Positions 33,393 to 44,555 are shown, numbered from the stretch's first letter. The stretch is 64,000 bases of DNA from Pollenia angustigena (GCA_930367215.1 OV884059.1:72759393-72823392), one strand, 5' to 3'. A program made the numbers and translations. The notes: generated by a model from the letters alone, not told the origin.

Positions 33393-33922
33393 CAAACTTA
33401 TTTTTTGTAAATGTGTAACATAGGTTCTATGTGTTCTATGCATAATTATGGCTGCCAATGGCACCTTACCTAACCTAGTATAATGTTGACTCTAGACCGA
33501 TAACTCAAAACTAATTAAAGATTTTACAAGGACAAAGACTTAAAAGTAGGTTTGGTTAGGTTCCTTGGGCTGACCTAAAGAGGATTGCTTACTTACATTT
33601 TTCAAAGCTAAATGCGTTATCTTGTTTTCTTTGTATCATGCATCCTACATAGTAGTTACTCAATAGGCGTCACTGCAGAATTTGACCAGTTCTAAAAGAA
33701 GTGATGTTGAATCGTGCTCGAAATACATACCATACAAGCATACTAGTGCAATATTCATTTCTTTAAAAATTTTGTACGGATGAGATGTCGCCAATAGTTC
33801 TCACCGCATTTTATATTTTTATTTTCATTAAGAAAGTTCGTGTTTTTTATTTCATATTCGTAATGAATAGTAAATTTTTTTTTTTGTTATTGAAACTGTT
33901 AAGTAGAATGTTGCTGTAATAA

Positions 33923-34368
33923 CCCTAAAGAAAAAATGGGTGCAAGTGTCTCCCAGTCACCAGTTTTGTCGACTATATTGGTGACATTGTCAACGTAGTG
34001 TCTACACTGCATTATATTTGCCACTATATTTGGCTTTAATACGAAATAGATTTTATCAATACCAACTGAGAAGTACAATTCCTATAAAAGCTGAAGATAT
34101 AATAAAAAGATTGTTATGATTTCATATTCTTACAAAAAGTGTAGACTACTTTTAATAAAATGTAATAGCGATTATCTGGTTCCAATGTCAACATATGTTC
34201 TCAAAGGAACTACCTAGTAGTCAGTACCTAGTCAGTAGTACCAACGTCAGTAGTAGATTTCCAATGTCTATTGTAAATAACATTTCCTGGTGTATAATAA
34301 GTCACAAGTACTGGTGACTGTGTCAATAGTGAATCAGTACAGATTCACTAGTGACATTTCCTGCAGGG
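33923..34368. mobile_element. Family E element, ~446 bp
   Basis: The left end CCCTAAAGAAAA and right end TTTCCTGCAGGG are roughly inverted. The left ~120 bp (GGGTGCAAGTGTCTCC, CGACTATATTGGTGACATTG) is found inverted at 42395-42518. AGTCAGTA and AGTAGT motifs are repeated in the middle. Its end consensus CCCT..AGGAAA resembles family D. Confidence 0.6.
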
Positions 34369-34374
34369 AAGGTA

Positions 34375-34989
34375 TCGAAACAAATTGTGTTTTATCAAAT
34401 AATGTTTTTGTAGTGCATATTAATTACCCTGATGTTTACTCTTTCACAACTTTTCTCAACTAAACTAATTGCACCATACACAATACCACAAACTAGTGCC
34501 CTAAACAGAATATCAAACTCTGTGCGATAGCGCTACAACAAAGAGTACAATTACACTCAAAGCACATACACCGTCAATCGGCTGGATTAATCACTTGATT
34601 GCGCATGCGTACTGCATAGGCCCCTTTTTTGTAGATCATTCAAACAGACAAACACTGATTTTCTCAGGTATCTCTCCCTTAAGTCCTGAATTCCCAGACA
34701 TTGACACAGGAAATAAAACAGAGTTTAATTTTTTCCCCGTCATGACTCCAAATAGTGCCCAGTTTTTACCGAGATCATGTCTAATCTGTTCCGTGTTGTA
34801 CCTCACTGGAAGCATGCCCTTCTTTCAGCATAGCCAGACCACAATGCCCTGGATACGGAGCAGTTGATTTCACTAGTTCACCCCAACTGTGCGATATATG
34901 CACTTCAAACAGAATACATTTTTAGAGAATATGCATCGTAATTGTTCTCAACAATAGAAATTTAACAACCGTACCTAGACAAGAGTAGA
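34375..34989. other. Non-coding stretch, no gene seen
   Basis: Somewhat richer in GC than average. A 90-codon frame (34595-34867) has no recognisable motif and no support such as splice sites or a related copy. Could be degraded mobile DNA. Confidence 0.4.
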
Positions 34990-35310
34990 ATGCGGAATAT
35001 TTCCTTCCGTTAACTTTTACGCTGATGTGTCATACCTTAACAAGAGCGTTAACGTTATGTCCGAACAGTAGTGTTGACTATCTTGTTTAATTAAACCATC
35101 TTAATAGAAATTAAAAAAGGAGTTAAAACCCACTAGATGGACCAAAATAGCTAAATAGCCATTATTTATTAAAAAAAAATCGGTCGAAATCGGATTTTCC
35201 AATTGCAAAGCGTTTCCGCCGCGCTATTTAGGTTTGAATGATCCTTACAAATTGTATGAGCATGAGAATTTTTGACAGCTAGAAAACGCTTTTCGCTCTT
35301 GTTAAGGAAC
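34990..35310. repeat. Family J repeat, copy 1
   Basis: Collinear with 44230-44555: AAGAGCGT.AACG, GAACAG.AGTGTTAACT, AAAAATCGG..TTTC.ATT, AAGCGTT.CC.CCG.GCTATTT and CAGCTAGAAAACGCTTT.CG. No inverted ends or frame found. Confidence 0.55.
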
Positions 35311-35966
35311 GGCTGTAAATTCTTTCTGATTTCGGGATTTTCTTTGGGAATGAAGAATAAACTCCAATCTAGCATACGAATAAAAAAAGGGTTATTGTTG
35401 GTGTTTTGTCTAAGCTTTGACATCGTTTGCAGATAAGACTTGAATGTTCGTAATTCTCATTCGTGTAACAGTTTTATTTGTATAATATCTTTGGAAAAAG
35501 GTTTTCAGGGGCCTAATTCTGGCAGCCAAGATCGTATACTTCTTCGATTCGAAAGCAATTTTATGTCTAATTCTTTTTGTCAGTGTTGTGAAAACTCAAA
35601 TAAATGCTTTACAACACTGAAAAAATATTTTCGATTCGTTTAGTATCGACTGAAAGAACTACACCATTTTTCATTTAAAATGAGAAAATTTTAGATGAAA
35701 TAGAGAAAATTCCAAATGAAATTGAGAATTTCAATTTGAAATTGAGAAAATTCCAATTGATATTGAGACTTTCAATTTGAAATTGAGAAAATTCCAAATG
35801 AAATTGAGAATTTCAAATTGAAATTGAGAAAATTCCAATTAAAAATGAGAAATTCAATTTGATATTGAGAAAATTCCAAATGAAATTGAAAAATTTTAGT
35901 TTGAAATTGAGAAAATTCCAAATGAAATTGAGAAAATTCCAAATGAAATTGGAAAATTTTAACTTT

Positions 35967-36222
35967 TCATTGATAAAATTGAATTATGTGTATAACTTTT
36001 GATATATTCATTCCACAAACATACATAACTAACATAAGGATCGAAAAAATGAAAATAAATACAAATCGCAGTATTATTAACCAACAGGCATATCTTCCAG
36101 ATCCAGTAGTTATACATGTCTTAGACGTATTAATCACCCGTTCTAAAAAGGCAAGCCTCTGTTCTCCAACATGGGGAGGAATTACGTTCGGTACATTCAT
36201 CTTTGTTTTCACCGTATTCTTT
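35967..36222 (-). pseudogene. Inverted copy of the transposase C-terminus in the left arm
   Basis: The minus strand encodes KTKMNVPNVIPPHVGEQRL and AFLERVINTSKTCITTG, nearly identical to the C-terminus of the plus-strand remnant at 36710-36825. The similarity continues past the coding region into the subterminal repeats, so this is part of the inverted arm, not an independent gene. Confidence 0.85.
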
Positions 36223-36332
36223 ATTTTTGACCAATTAATTTCAATTTATAAGGTGTAGCATCGGTGAATACATATAGCTATAAACTTGAATTATTTTATT
36301 TTCGGCTTGGGAAACGTAGGCTTTTGAAAATT

Positions 36333-36840
36333 AACGATTTTGTCAGATCCGGAAAACAACTGGTTTGGATAGACGAGGCCAATTTTAACTTATTTTGTCG
36401 TAGGAAACATGGGTCTTCTCGAGCGGAATGCAGTCAATTCCTTCATCCCGTGGTCCAAACATACACTTAATTGGTGCAATTAGTACATCAGGAATAATTC
36501 AAATGGACACCCGGAGGTGTTCGTTTGATGCTATCAGCACAAATGAATGGATCAGAAATGTGTTTAGTAGATGGTATGTGATAATCCTCCTTGCCACAGT
36601 CGGATATAAATTATTTTTTAACAACTCTCCAGCTACGCTCCTGCGATTGAGCCCCTATTCACCGATGCTTAACCCCATTGCAATTATTTGGTCACAAATA
36701 AAAAGTATGGTGAAAACAAAGATGAATATACCAAACGTAATTCCACCCCATGTAGGAGAACAGAGGCTTGCCTTTTTAGAACAGGTGATTAATAATTCTA
36801 AGACATGTATAACTACTGGAGATTGCAGTAGCGCCATTCA
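36333..36840 (+). pseudogene. Tc1-like (IS630 superfamily) transposase remnant
   Basis: A first frame gives VRSGKQLVWIDEANFNLFCR, containing the first catalytic aspartate. After a frame change, PSSRGPNIHLIGAISTSGI and NEWIRNVF are followed by LLRLSPYSPMLNPIAIIWS. In this family the motif is normally LNPIE.IW; here alanine replaces the catalytic glutamate. The second-aspartate region (usually DNAPCH) is missing between NVFSRWY and the LLRL motif. The N-terminal DNA-binding half is absent. Not functional. Confidence 0.82.
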
Positions 36841-37236
36841 ACCTACTACAACGTTGGTCAATAACACTGCGATTTGTATTTATTTTGATTTTTTTCGATT
36901 TTTGTTAAATGAATATAACAAAAAATATAAACATAATTTAATTTTCTCAATTTTAAATTGAAATTCTCAACTTCATTTGGAATTTTCCCAATTTCAAATT
37001 GATATTCTCAATTTCAATTGGAATTTTCTCAATTCGAAATTAAAATTCTCATTTTCATTTAGAATTTTCTCATTTTCAATTAAAAATGGTGTAGAAAGAA
37101 AATCGTTTTCGAATCGAAAAAGTAGTCGATCACTACTGCCAGAATAAGCCCCCTGATCATTTTAACTAAGCAACCAGTGAAATGAGCATAGAAACTAGCC
37201 TCAACAATAAATTTCGGTTTATTTATTAAAAATAAA

Positions 37237-37310
37237 AATTGGGAATTGAGCACGTTATAGAGAAATCTTATTAATAATAAATTTTATATTCCCAAAAATT
37301 ATTTATTTAT
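37237..37310. repeat. Family C fragment, inverted
   Basis: Reverse complement of the 31264-31345 block: AATTGGGAATTGAGCACGTTA, here split by substitutions, and ATATTCCCAAAAATTA. Confidence 0.6.
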
Positions 37311-38200
37311 TTTTTTTATTTCACAATTTTCAGAACATGAATTACATTTAGATTTATAAAATACTTTTCCATTCGATATTTTGTTATAATTGCAAAAATA
37401 TAAACAATACTAAAAAAAAATAAAATTCGCGCCAGATTTGTAAAATACTTTGAATATATTATAACTTTTAACAATAGTCGAATTTAAAATCACGACTAAA
37501 GAAGACCTACAATTTGTAGCCTAATGTACGGAAGAGGGAACTTTTTCCAGTTGAAACGCATTCGATATTAAAGAAGAAAGGTTGAGCATCTATTTAAATG
37601 GTAAATCTTTAGTTTTTAGATCTGCTTAATTAAACCACGTTAATCAAGTACTAGGTGTGAATTATGTACCAAACTTGTGTGCATGCACCAGAGTTTATAT
37701 GGTTTGTAACCTCATTTAAAATAAGTTTTTTTTCATATTTTTTATATAAATTTTCTTATAAAATATATTTTTTTTTTTCTCTGATAAGTTTAAGTTTTTT
37801 TTTTTGTAATTGTTTCTTAAGTTTTTTTATTATTTTGCTTTATTTTTTGTTGCGTGAATATAGAGGAGAGTAAAAAGACATTAAAACTTGTTTACAAATC
37901 ATTTCCTTCCTTAAAGTTTTCAGTTGTTGTTTGGTTAGTTTGTTTGTTTGTTTTTTATTCGAAAAGGCATTATCCTTTTGATCCTTTTTAAATAAGAATA
38001 AAAGTGATGTAAGAATCAGCAGGACCAGACACTTGTGAGCATAAACTTTTTAGCAAAAAAAAAATTTTAAGATTTTTTCAGAAAACACTTAACACACACA
38101 GCCATTTTTATTTTTATCATACTAATACTTAATCACAAATTCCTTTAAGGATTATTTTAGGAATTTTTTTCTTTTTTTATATTTAATTTTATAAATTTCT
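37311..38200. other. AT-rich non-coding stretch, no gene seen
   Basis: Very T-rich with many homopolymer runs; no element ends or frames recognised. Frames of 69-76 codons are F/L/Y-rich by composition. Confidence 0.5.
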
Positions 38201-38203
38201 TAC

Positions 38204-38755
38204 TTTTATCGGAGGTTTAGCTGGAGAAGTAGTTGTGTTGCAAATATTTTCTAAATAATTTTCACACAATTTTCAATTGAAACTTAATGGGGCGCTTTCT
38301 ATTTCAAATTCACTGTTCACTTTGAATTGTAAAACCAAGAGACGAAAAATAATTTTAAAACAAAACAGAAACAATAAATGCGTCCGTAATGTCGTCTTCA
38401 GCTGACCATAGACAGCTACTGTCCACTTTCTTTAAAAATTCCTTTTTTGTTTTCAAAATCAGTTTGTTTTTTTTTTTTTTTCTTTTTCCTTGTCTCTTTC
38501 AATACTTTTTTTGTGTGCAAATATTTTTTATTATTTTCTTAAAAAAATATTTATTATTTCAATACAGGTTTGTGACACTTTTTGTGTTTCGTTTTTATTT
38601 TTTAATTTCTGCTGAATAAACGTTTCAGTCATTAGTTTCCCGTCTTTAATTTGTCAAACAAACGAGAAAATTCGAAAACTTGTCTTGATTTAATTTTTCG
38701 TTAAGAGCTTCCACTTTTAAATACCGTCCACGTTAACGCTCGGAGAGCGACTGAA
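38204..38755 (-). promoter_or_regulatory. Candidate minus-strand promoter plus non-coding first exon
   Basis: On the minus strand there is an initiator-like TTCAGTC (about 38748-38754), a GTATTTAAAAG TATA-like box (38714-38724) and, about 510 bp further, a donor-like AAAAGTAAGAAAT (GT at 38202-38203). The sequence between is unique-looking and free of recognised repeats, and the upstream side is GT-rich. No open frame starts convincingly, so it would be an untranslated exon. Which of the two core motifs would be used is unclear. Confidence 0.25.
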
Positions 38756-39342
38756 GCTGTTGTTGGCAGTTTGTCTTATTGACCTGTGTTGTTATGCTTT
38801 TTTTTGTGTACTGTCTTTGCTCCATGTGTTCGTCTTTTGTCAGTAATTGTGTTGTAGTATGGGTGTATCTGTGTGCTATGTTGGCTTAGATTGTTTGAGA
38901 GTGTTAGTTTGTATCTGTGTGATTTTGTATCTTTAACATTTGCACACTCTTTTAAGGTTCGATGTATGGCAGCATTGTGTATCCAAGTATGATGGTTTAT
39001 TTAAGTAGTTTTATTTCCATTTGCAACATGTTTGATGTTGTGTGCCTGTGTTTGTTTTGATTTAACCAGTTGCTTTATGTTTTTGATAGGCCGCTACTTG
39101 TTGAAGTTAATTTATTTATGTTTATGTGGCTGTGTGCTTAAAAAGCCACGTTGTTTTGTTTTGGCCATGTAGCAAACAGTGTTGGTAAATGGTTTGGTAA
39201 TTCGGTGGTTTGCTTTAATATCTGCTTATGTTCATTTTTGTTGATTTTGACTTGGAACCATATCGTATTACATATTTTATTGAAAACGCAGTAAACTGTG
39301 TGCTTATCCTCCAACATGAATAAAATATGTATTTATCAAGAA
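38756..39342. other. T/G-rich unique stretch, no gene seen
   Basis: Repeated TGTGTT, TTTGTTTT and GTTTATG text with no repeat ends. If the neighbouring minus-strand promoter is real this would be its upstream region. Confidence 0.4.
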
Positions 39343-39415
39343 TAAAAATTGGGAATTCAGCACGACAAACACAATCTTATTAATTAAAAATTGTGTATAC
39401 CCAAAAATTACTTTG
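39343..39415. repeat. Family C fragment, inverted
   Basis: AATTGGGAATTCAGCACGAC then ATCTTATTAATTAAAAATT and CCCAAAAATTAC match the inverted form of the family C block. Confidence 0.6.
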
Positions 39416-39659
39416 ATAATAAAAATTTTACTAACACAAATTTTCAGCCAATTCTTTGTCCTAAACAGTGTGACCCTTTTAGCATTTTCAGTGCTAAATT
39501 TAGCATTATTTATTTTGATTTAGCAGCGAATTTTTAAAATTGCATTTAGCATAATTTTCAGAATTTTTCTAATATTTTATTAGCATTTTTTAATCTTAAA
39601 CATTTTATATATTGCTATTTCACAATGTAACTTTACATTTCTGTCAATCTCTATCATTG

Positions 39660-39870
39660 TATTTTGTCATAGAAGAAATAACGGTTTTGGAACAGCAATG
39701 GCAAAAGCTAAATGCATACGAATGTATGAACCAAAGTTCAACTATTGAATTCTGGAAAGGTGTTTATAAGTACAGAAACGCTTTTAAAGAAAATGCTTTC
39801 AGCGAGTTAGCTTCTTTTGCTATGAAGTTTTTGGTTAACACCACTGGATTCAGCTTTCCCCAATTGGGTG
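39660..39870 (+). pseudogene. hAT transposase C-terminal fragment
   Basis: A 128-codon frame covers EFWKGVYKYRNAFKENAFSE then LASFAMKFLVNTTG. This matches the FW..V..YKNA.G...F.EL..FAL.LL stretch immediately before the dimerisation motif (SNA.VER) of several insect hAT transposases. That motif itself is lost. Only this piece of the gene remains. Confidence 0.6.
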
Positions 39871-40004
39871 AAAACGCCAGGTGTCCCGCTTGTCTGTTTT
39901 TTGCAACTAGCACAGTGGTACTTATTGATCAAAATTACAATGTTAAATTCTATTTTAAGATTATTTTTTTAAGGTTGCGAAAGAAACCCCTTCCTTAAAT
40001 CGGC

Positions 40005-40225
40005 TAGGGCAAACAAATCTCATATTGATGGAGATAACTAAATAATATGCGGCACAAATAACTTTTATATAATTCTTAACCTCAAAGCATAATTCTGTTC
40101 TGGCGATCATGATTGGCCGCGGGCCCCAAGTAGGGTACGCACTCAAAAAAACTTTTTTTAAATATTATAGTGTCATCATATCATATGGTCGGGCTTGAAC
40201 GACTATACTTTCTTACTTGTTTGCT
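40005..40225. repeat. Family A variant tail nested in the hAT relic
   Basis: Contains AATTCTGTTCTGGCGATCAT then GGCCCCAAGTA and ends CATATGGTCGGGCTTGAACG, ACTATACTTTCTTACTTGTT. It matches the right portion of the copy at 30880-31145. Confidence 0.6.
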
Positions 40226-40229
40226 TAAA

Positions 40230-40770
40230 GTTTTTATATACATATATTTACAAAAAATATATTTCATGCCACGTACGGTATGTCACGAACGATATTACAT
40301 TTGGTTCATTATAAAACCATCCAAAAAAAATTTTTTTTCCAATTACGGATTATAAAGGAAAAATATGTGGGTTAATGTATAAAATTAAAAAAAAGGAGAA
40401 AAACCTCCCACAATTCGCAGATTTTCGTATTTTTTTACATTCACCCAAATATCACTTCCGTTTTATGTCACGTACGATATGCACTTATTTTGCCCGATAT
40501 TTTGGACAACAAGATTCCGAATTTGAACATTTTTTTTTTCATATACAGTTCCCTCTAAATGGAACAAAAAATTTTCTAGTTAATACTATTTTTGCAAAAT
40601 TTCTATCTCTCTGAAGGCGTACAAATGTCACGTACGGTGACATGGAAATACCCATATGTATGTAATTTTTGAGAAAAATAGGATAAAAGGAACCTTCTCA
40701 CCAAATTTCATTAAAATCGAAAGGGGTCGGGTCCCACTCTTGGTCGATTTGACATGGAATTACCCATATA
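40230..40770. repeat. Unclassified segment with four CACGTACG motifs
   Basis: CACG(T/A)ACG(G/A)T occurs at 40270, 40284, 40469 and 40629; the last lies in the near-palindrome TGTCACGTACGGTGACA. ATGGAA(A/T)TACCCATAT occurs near 40641 and 40753. Lies inside the hAT relic and belongs to no family I can name. Confidence 0.4.
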
Positions 40771-40912
40771 ATTCACTCATTATAATGATACAATTATTTA
40801 TGAAAATTTAGCATTTGTTTTAGCATTTTCAAGTTTTTTTTTAGCATTTTTAGCATTGTTTTAAGCCCTATTTAGCATCCAATTTTTTAGTTGTGGTCAG
40901 GCTGGTTCTAAA

Positions 40913-41322
40913 ATAAAAAAAATAAAAATAAGTGTAATATGTTGTCATATTGCAAATAATAGGGTCTGATATTTTGCATTTGCAATTTCGCAAGACCACT
41001 TGCACCAAATATTGCACACCGTTAATGTTTATGGTACTGTTTTATTTATAATAATAATATTTTAAGCATTTCACATGCAATTTTTTTTGCAGGAGATTTG
41101 AATAGAAATTCAACACACCCCCTAAGCGTGTGCATTTGCCGCTGGCTTAACGATCACTTAATGATTTACCAGAATAACTCTCAGCTTATATTTAAGTATA
41201 TTAAATTGAAAAATATAAATTCAAATTAATAAATTTAATATTGTATAATTTACAGTCTCGATATTATAATAGTCATATCAATCATAAATTTATTTGTATA
41301 AATCTCATATAACTCATCTTTA
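40913..41322. other. Non-coding stretch, no gene seen
   Basis: AT-rich DNA without recognised structure. Confidence 0.5.
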
Positions 41323-41324
41323 TA

Positions 41325-41600
41325 CAGGGTGGCCAAAAATTACCGAAGTGGTTTGAGTTCATTTAAACTTTTTTTATAAGACATAGTTATTTGATATTTT
41401 TTTTATCTTTTGAAGGAGAATATATTTAAGCTGTGGCCATATTCTACTACGCACATCCGTGCTCTTTTTAACCTTATTTCCTATAAATGTTAGCAAAATT
41501 TTAAGTGTTATTATTTCTGTTCGATTTTAAGTTATTCCTACTTTATAATTGAAAAATTAATAAGAAATTCATTCCCCTTCGGTCATTTAGGGCCACCCTC
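41325..41600. mobile_element. Tc1/mariner-type MITE, 276 bp, TA target site
   Basis: TA flanks both sides. Ends are CAGGGTGGCCAAAAATTACC and the inverted GAGGGTGGCCCTAAATGACC, 20 bp with a few mismatches. The interior is AT-rich and non-coding. The (C)AGGGTGGCC terminus with TA duplication is typical of Tc1/mariner-derived elements. Confidence 0.75.
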
Positions 41601-41639
41601 TACAAAATTATTTAAAATTAAGAACTTTTAGTTTTTGTT

Positions 41640-41800
41640 TTTAAGTAACGAATCGTTTGTATTGGACTTAAAACTTGTTTTGGCCATTCATTAAATTAAT
41701 AAGCATGTCGCACACTAAATCATAAACAGTCACAACCCAAAATTCAAAAATGATCAGAAGAGGCAAACGAGACTGACTTCAAACACATATTTGCAAGTTT
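41640..41800 (-). repeat. 3' fragment of the LINE family found at 16.6-18.5 kb
   Basis: TCGCACACTAAATCA.AAAC, GTCACAAC..AA.ATTCAAA and GACT..CTTCA.A.ACAT also occur at 16625-16715 in the same order. That part lies downstream of the reverse transcriptase frame in the longer copy, so this is a 5'-truncated remnant. Confidence 0.55.
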
Positions 41801-42394
41801 TAATCATATTGAGTTTCATAATTGTTTAAGAAGACAGTGACGCAAACGAAATTTTCGTAGTCGTTGCAGAACTGGCACACGAAAAAAACTGATTTTGATA
41901 AATAACACTGTGCAACAAAATTCGGGTCATCGCCGCCAGCCTCAACACTTGCAACGCGAAATGTAAGTAGACTACTAGTAGAGCAAATCTGCCAAAGGGT
42001 TTTGAAAAGTTAGCTCGGGCTCCCGATATATGGACCCCTAGATTTCAATGCCCGAAATTTCGAGAATTCGTTTTGGTCTTTGAAGACCCCTATTCAAATT
42101 TGATGCAAAAAATATACTTAGAACATTTTAACCCTTAAAAGTGCCGTTTTAGGATACTTTTGTGTAAGAGTTGGGAAAAGGACCCCTTAAAAGGGTTAAT
42201 AATCTCTATGAAAAGAATCGCCATACGGTTCTACTGAAGACATTAGAAATTATATTTTAGCTCAGAAGTACATTTAGCATATTTGTTTTGACTTATACCA
42301 AACGCCTTTTCAAAAAATTCAAAAACTTTAGGTACCCATATTTCTTCAACTTTTATAGGAATTGTAATTATCAGTTGTTATTGATAAAATCTTT
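41801..42394. other. Unassigned, possibly degraded repeat
   Basis: A slightly GC-richer stretch (CGCCGCCAGCCTCAACACTTG near 41930 in shortened form) followed by an AAGGG..CCTT-rich part. No borders or frame could be found. Confidence 0.35.
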
Positions 42395-42518
42395 TTCGTA
42401 TTAAAGCCAAATATAGTGGCAAATGTGTAGACACTTCGTTGACAATGTCACCAATATAGTCGACAAAACTAGTGACTTGGAGACACTTGCACCCAGGTTT
42501 CCTTCAGGGATATAAACA
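42395..42518. repeat. Family E fragment, inverted
   Basis: Inverted copy of 33923-34060: AAGCCAAATATAGTGGCAAAT, shortened, then GACAATGTCACCAATATAG, GGAGACACTTGCACCCA and TTCCTTCAGGGAT. Confidence 0.7.
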
Positions 42519-42599
42519 ATAAAATAATAATACAGTTGTACTACGTATATAATTGTTAAACTTGTAAATAAAATAAATAATTAAAAGGACCAAAGAAAG

Positions 42600-43140
42600 A
42601 TAAAAAATACTACTTCGGTTACCCCCAATGCTATGTGGGGCTTATAAAAGGATACACCTCTCCTTTTGGTAATGTATCGCCTGGGAAAACTAGATGCTGC
42701 CAAAACATAAGAGTCGGCAAAAAACTAAAATTGACAGGCTTTAGGAGATCTTTACGATCTTCTGCTGAGCAGAGATCCTAGCGGATGATTAGATATCATA
42801 GCTGATACTCAGTTGCACTGGGCTGACTATTGCTTGAGGCCTCCATAAGTATCTTGCTGGCAGGAAATGCTTTCCGTCTTTTAGAAGATTATCTTTGTAG
42901 AATACGTGGTTATTGTGGTATGCTACCCAAAGTCGTGGGAAGGGGGATGCTTAAAATTCCACAAAACGGTCGAATTTTTTACCACTTGTGGGAAAGTTTG
43001 GCCTGAGAAACGATCTTCCCTGTGTACTGTTGCTACTCAACAGAAGTTGCAGGTAAAATAGCTCTTACAGTGGAGGTAAGATAGGTCCAACTTCCAAAAA
43101 TGGAGCGAGGGTATAAATTTGCCGAATTATTCACTCAAAT
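42600..43140. repeat. Family F repeat, copy 2
   Basis: Shares several blocks with 14785-15470 (see there), including ACTTGTGGGAAAGTTTGGCC and CGATCTTCCCTGTG. GC-richer than flanks; no conserved frame. Confidence 0.5.
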
Positions 43141-44229
43141 TTCTAAATGGATGTTCTGGTTATCACCTAGTGGCACGAAATGAGGCAATGTTACAGGTGC
43201 TCATGTTAGTCTTGCGCACACTTACTTCAGTTAAACAGTCTATAAAATGATTTTAAAGCTAAATTTATGTAGCAGGCGATACCCATTAGTTTTATTTTGC
43301 AATTGTGTCCTGCCTGCTTAATTTAATGAGGGTATTTAATACAAACTTTCAGCTTATAATTTTTTTAATTACACTAGCCAACAATGTTTTGGACTGGAGC
43401 AACCAAATATCTTTCCTAGGGTAATTCAGTAAGCTGAATTCGAACCTCTAATTGGCTATTCTCTATCACGCCAGGTTTTCGAGATACAAAAAATGTTTTT
43501 ATTCGTTTTTTACATAAAAGATCACTAGTTTATTTAAAAATCAATTAATTTTCAAAATTGATTGGCGTTCTTTGAACGTCGTTTCTATTTTATTGCTTCA
43601 GTTTAACGTATTAGAGTCCAGCAACAGTCTCCCAGCATGCTTTTGTCTCAAAATCCCTGATAAATTCTTTCAATTTTCATTAAGTCTTGGAAGCAAATCT
43701 AAGTGCGAATGAAGAATATGGAAGACATTGTCGGTGTCCACAATTTGTCCAAGTTTCTTACTGAAAATCCAAAATAATATAAATATACATACATATCTAA
43801 ATGATTCTGATATTGCATATCAATGTTTTCCAACCAAATATTGACCACACACAAAGCAAAAACAGCTTGAATCCGTAACACACGATTTCCCTGACATGCT
43901 TAAACGCTTCTATTATGAATGCGGGCTTCTGTTAAATTAATAATTGTGAAAATGTAGTGTTGTATTGACTGCCAACAGTATTGCCAGCATGCGATAAAAA
44001 ATGAATAAGTCGTGATAGCCAAATTTAGCCAGATTCGAATTCAGCGCACTCAGATTAGTAAAAAACATGCTTCGTTTCTGCAGTAATTTTTTTCCAAATT
44101 TGTAGACCGTTGTTTGAAAATTTTCAAATAATAACAGCTTAACATGACAGGGTTGCATTTTCGTTAAATACTGAAGACTTTCTAGGATGGTGTTAATGGC
44201 CTTAAGGAGTATTGCTATCGACATACATT
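43141..44229. other. Unassigned stretch, no supported gene
   Basis: Minus-strand frames of 60 and 112 codons (43699-43881, 43937-44275) have no recognisable motif. Part of the second overlaps the inverted family K match (44135-44225), which argues for mobile-DNA origin. Confidence 0.4.
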
Positions 44230-44555
44230 TCTCCCGTAGGAAGTATATTCCGCAATACGAAATATTATATGGCATGCCTAAATAAGAGCGTCAACGAACA
44301 GAAGTGTTAACTTTCTTGTGTAATAAAACGCACATAATAGATATACATAATGGAGATAAAACGGCTACATTGACAAGCTTAATTGTTTTTATTTGTTAAC
44401 AATAGCGACCAACTTTACTATTAAACGCGCATTAAAAATCGGATGTTTCAATTTGAAAGCGTTGCCTCCGAGCTATTTTGATATCCTTCATACATAATGC
44501 GAATGAGAACAGCTAGAAAACGCTTTCCGCTCTTGTTTAGGTAAGGTTGTTAAGT
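44230..44555. repeat. Family J repeat, copy 2
   Basis: Collinear with 34990-35310 over about 320 bp, ending CAGCTAGAAAACGCTTTCCG. Followed about 90 bp later by a family D element. Confidence 0.55.

Larger units (their letters stand above)
35506..37155. mobile_element. Palindromic Tc1-like element with very long inverted arms
   Basis: The outer ends pair as CAGGGGC(C/T)TA.TTCTGGCAG. The inverted arms extend from 35506 to about 36273 on the left and from about 36654 to 37155 on the right, so they include the transposase 3' coding end in both orientations. Between the outer tip and the coding part lie ~20-22 bp tandem units (AAATTGAGAAAATTCCAAATG-type, given here shortened), about 13 on the left (35670-35960) and fewer on the right (36950-37080). 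Only about 380 bp (36274-36653) is unpaired. The left arm has an additional ~88-bp block at 35568-35655. Confidence 0.82.
39466..40904. mobile_element. hAT relic, 1,439 bp, with near-perfect 8-bp target duplication
   Basis: Flanks GTCCTAAA (39458-39465) and GTTCTAAA (40905-40912) differ at one base. Ends are CAGTGTGACC and CAGCCTGACC. Both subterminal zones carry many TTTAGCATT/TTTTAGCA repeats, as hAT transposase-binding arrays do. It holds a transposase fragment and a family A tail. The divergence of duplication and ends implies an old insertion. Confidence 0.82.

Noticed and set aside
34595..34867. 90-codon plus-strand frame in a GC-richer patch
   Set aside because: No recognisable domain, no splice or promoter support; could be chance at this length.
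43937..44275. 112-codon minus-strand frame
   Set aside because: Part of it matches repeat family K inverted, and the rest shows no motif.
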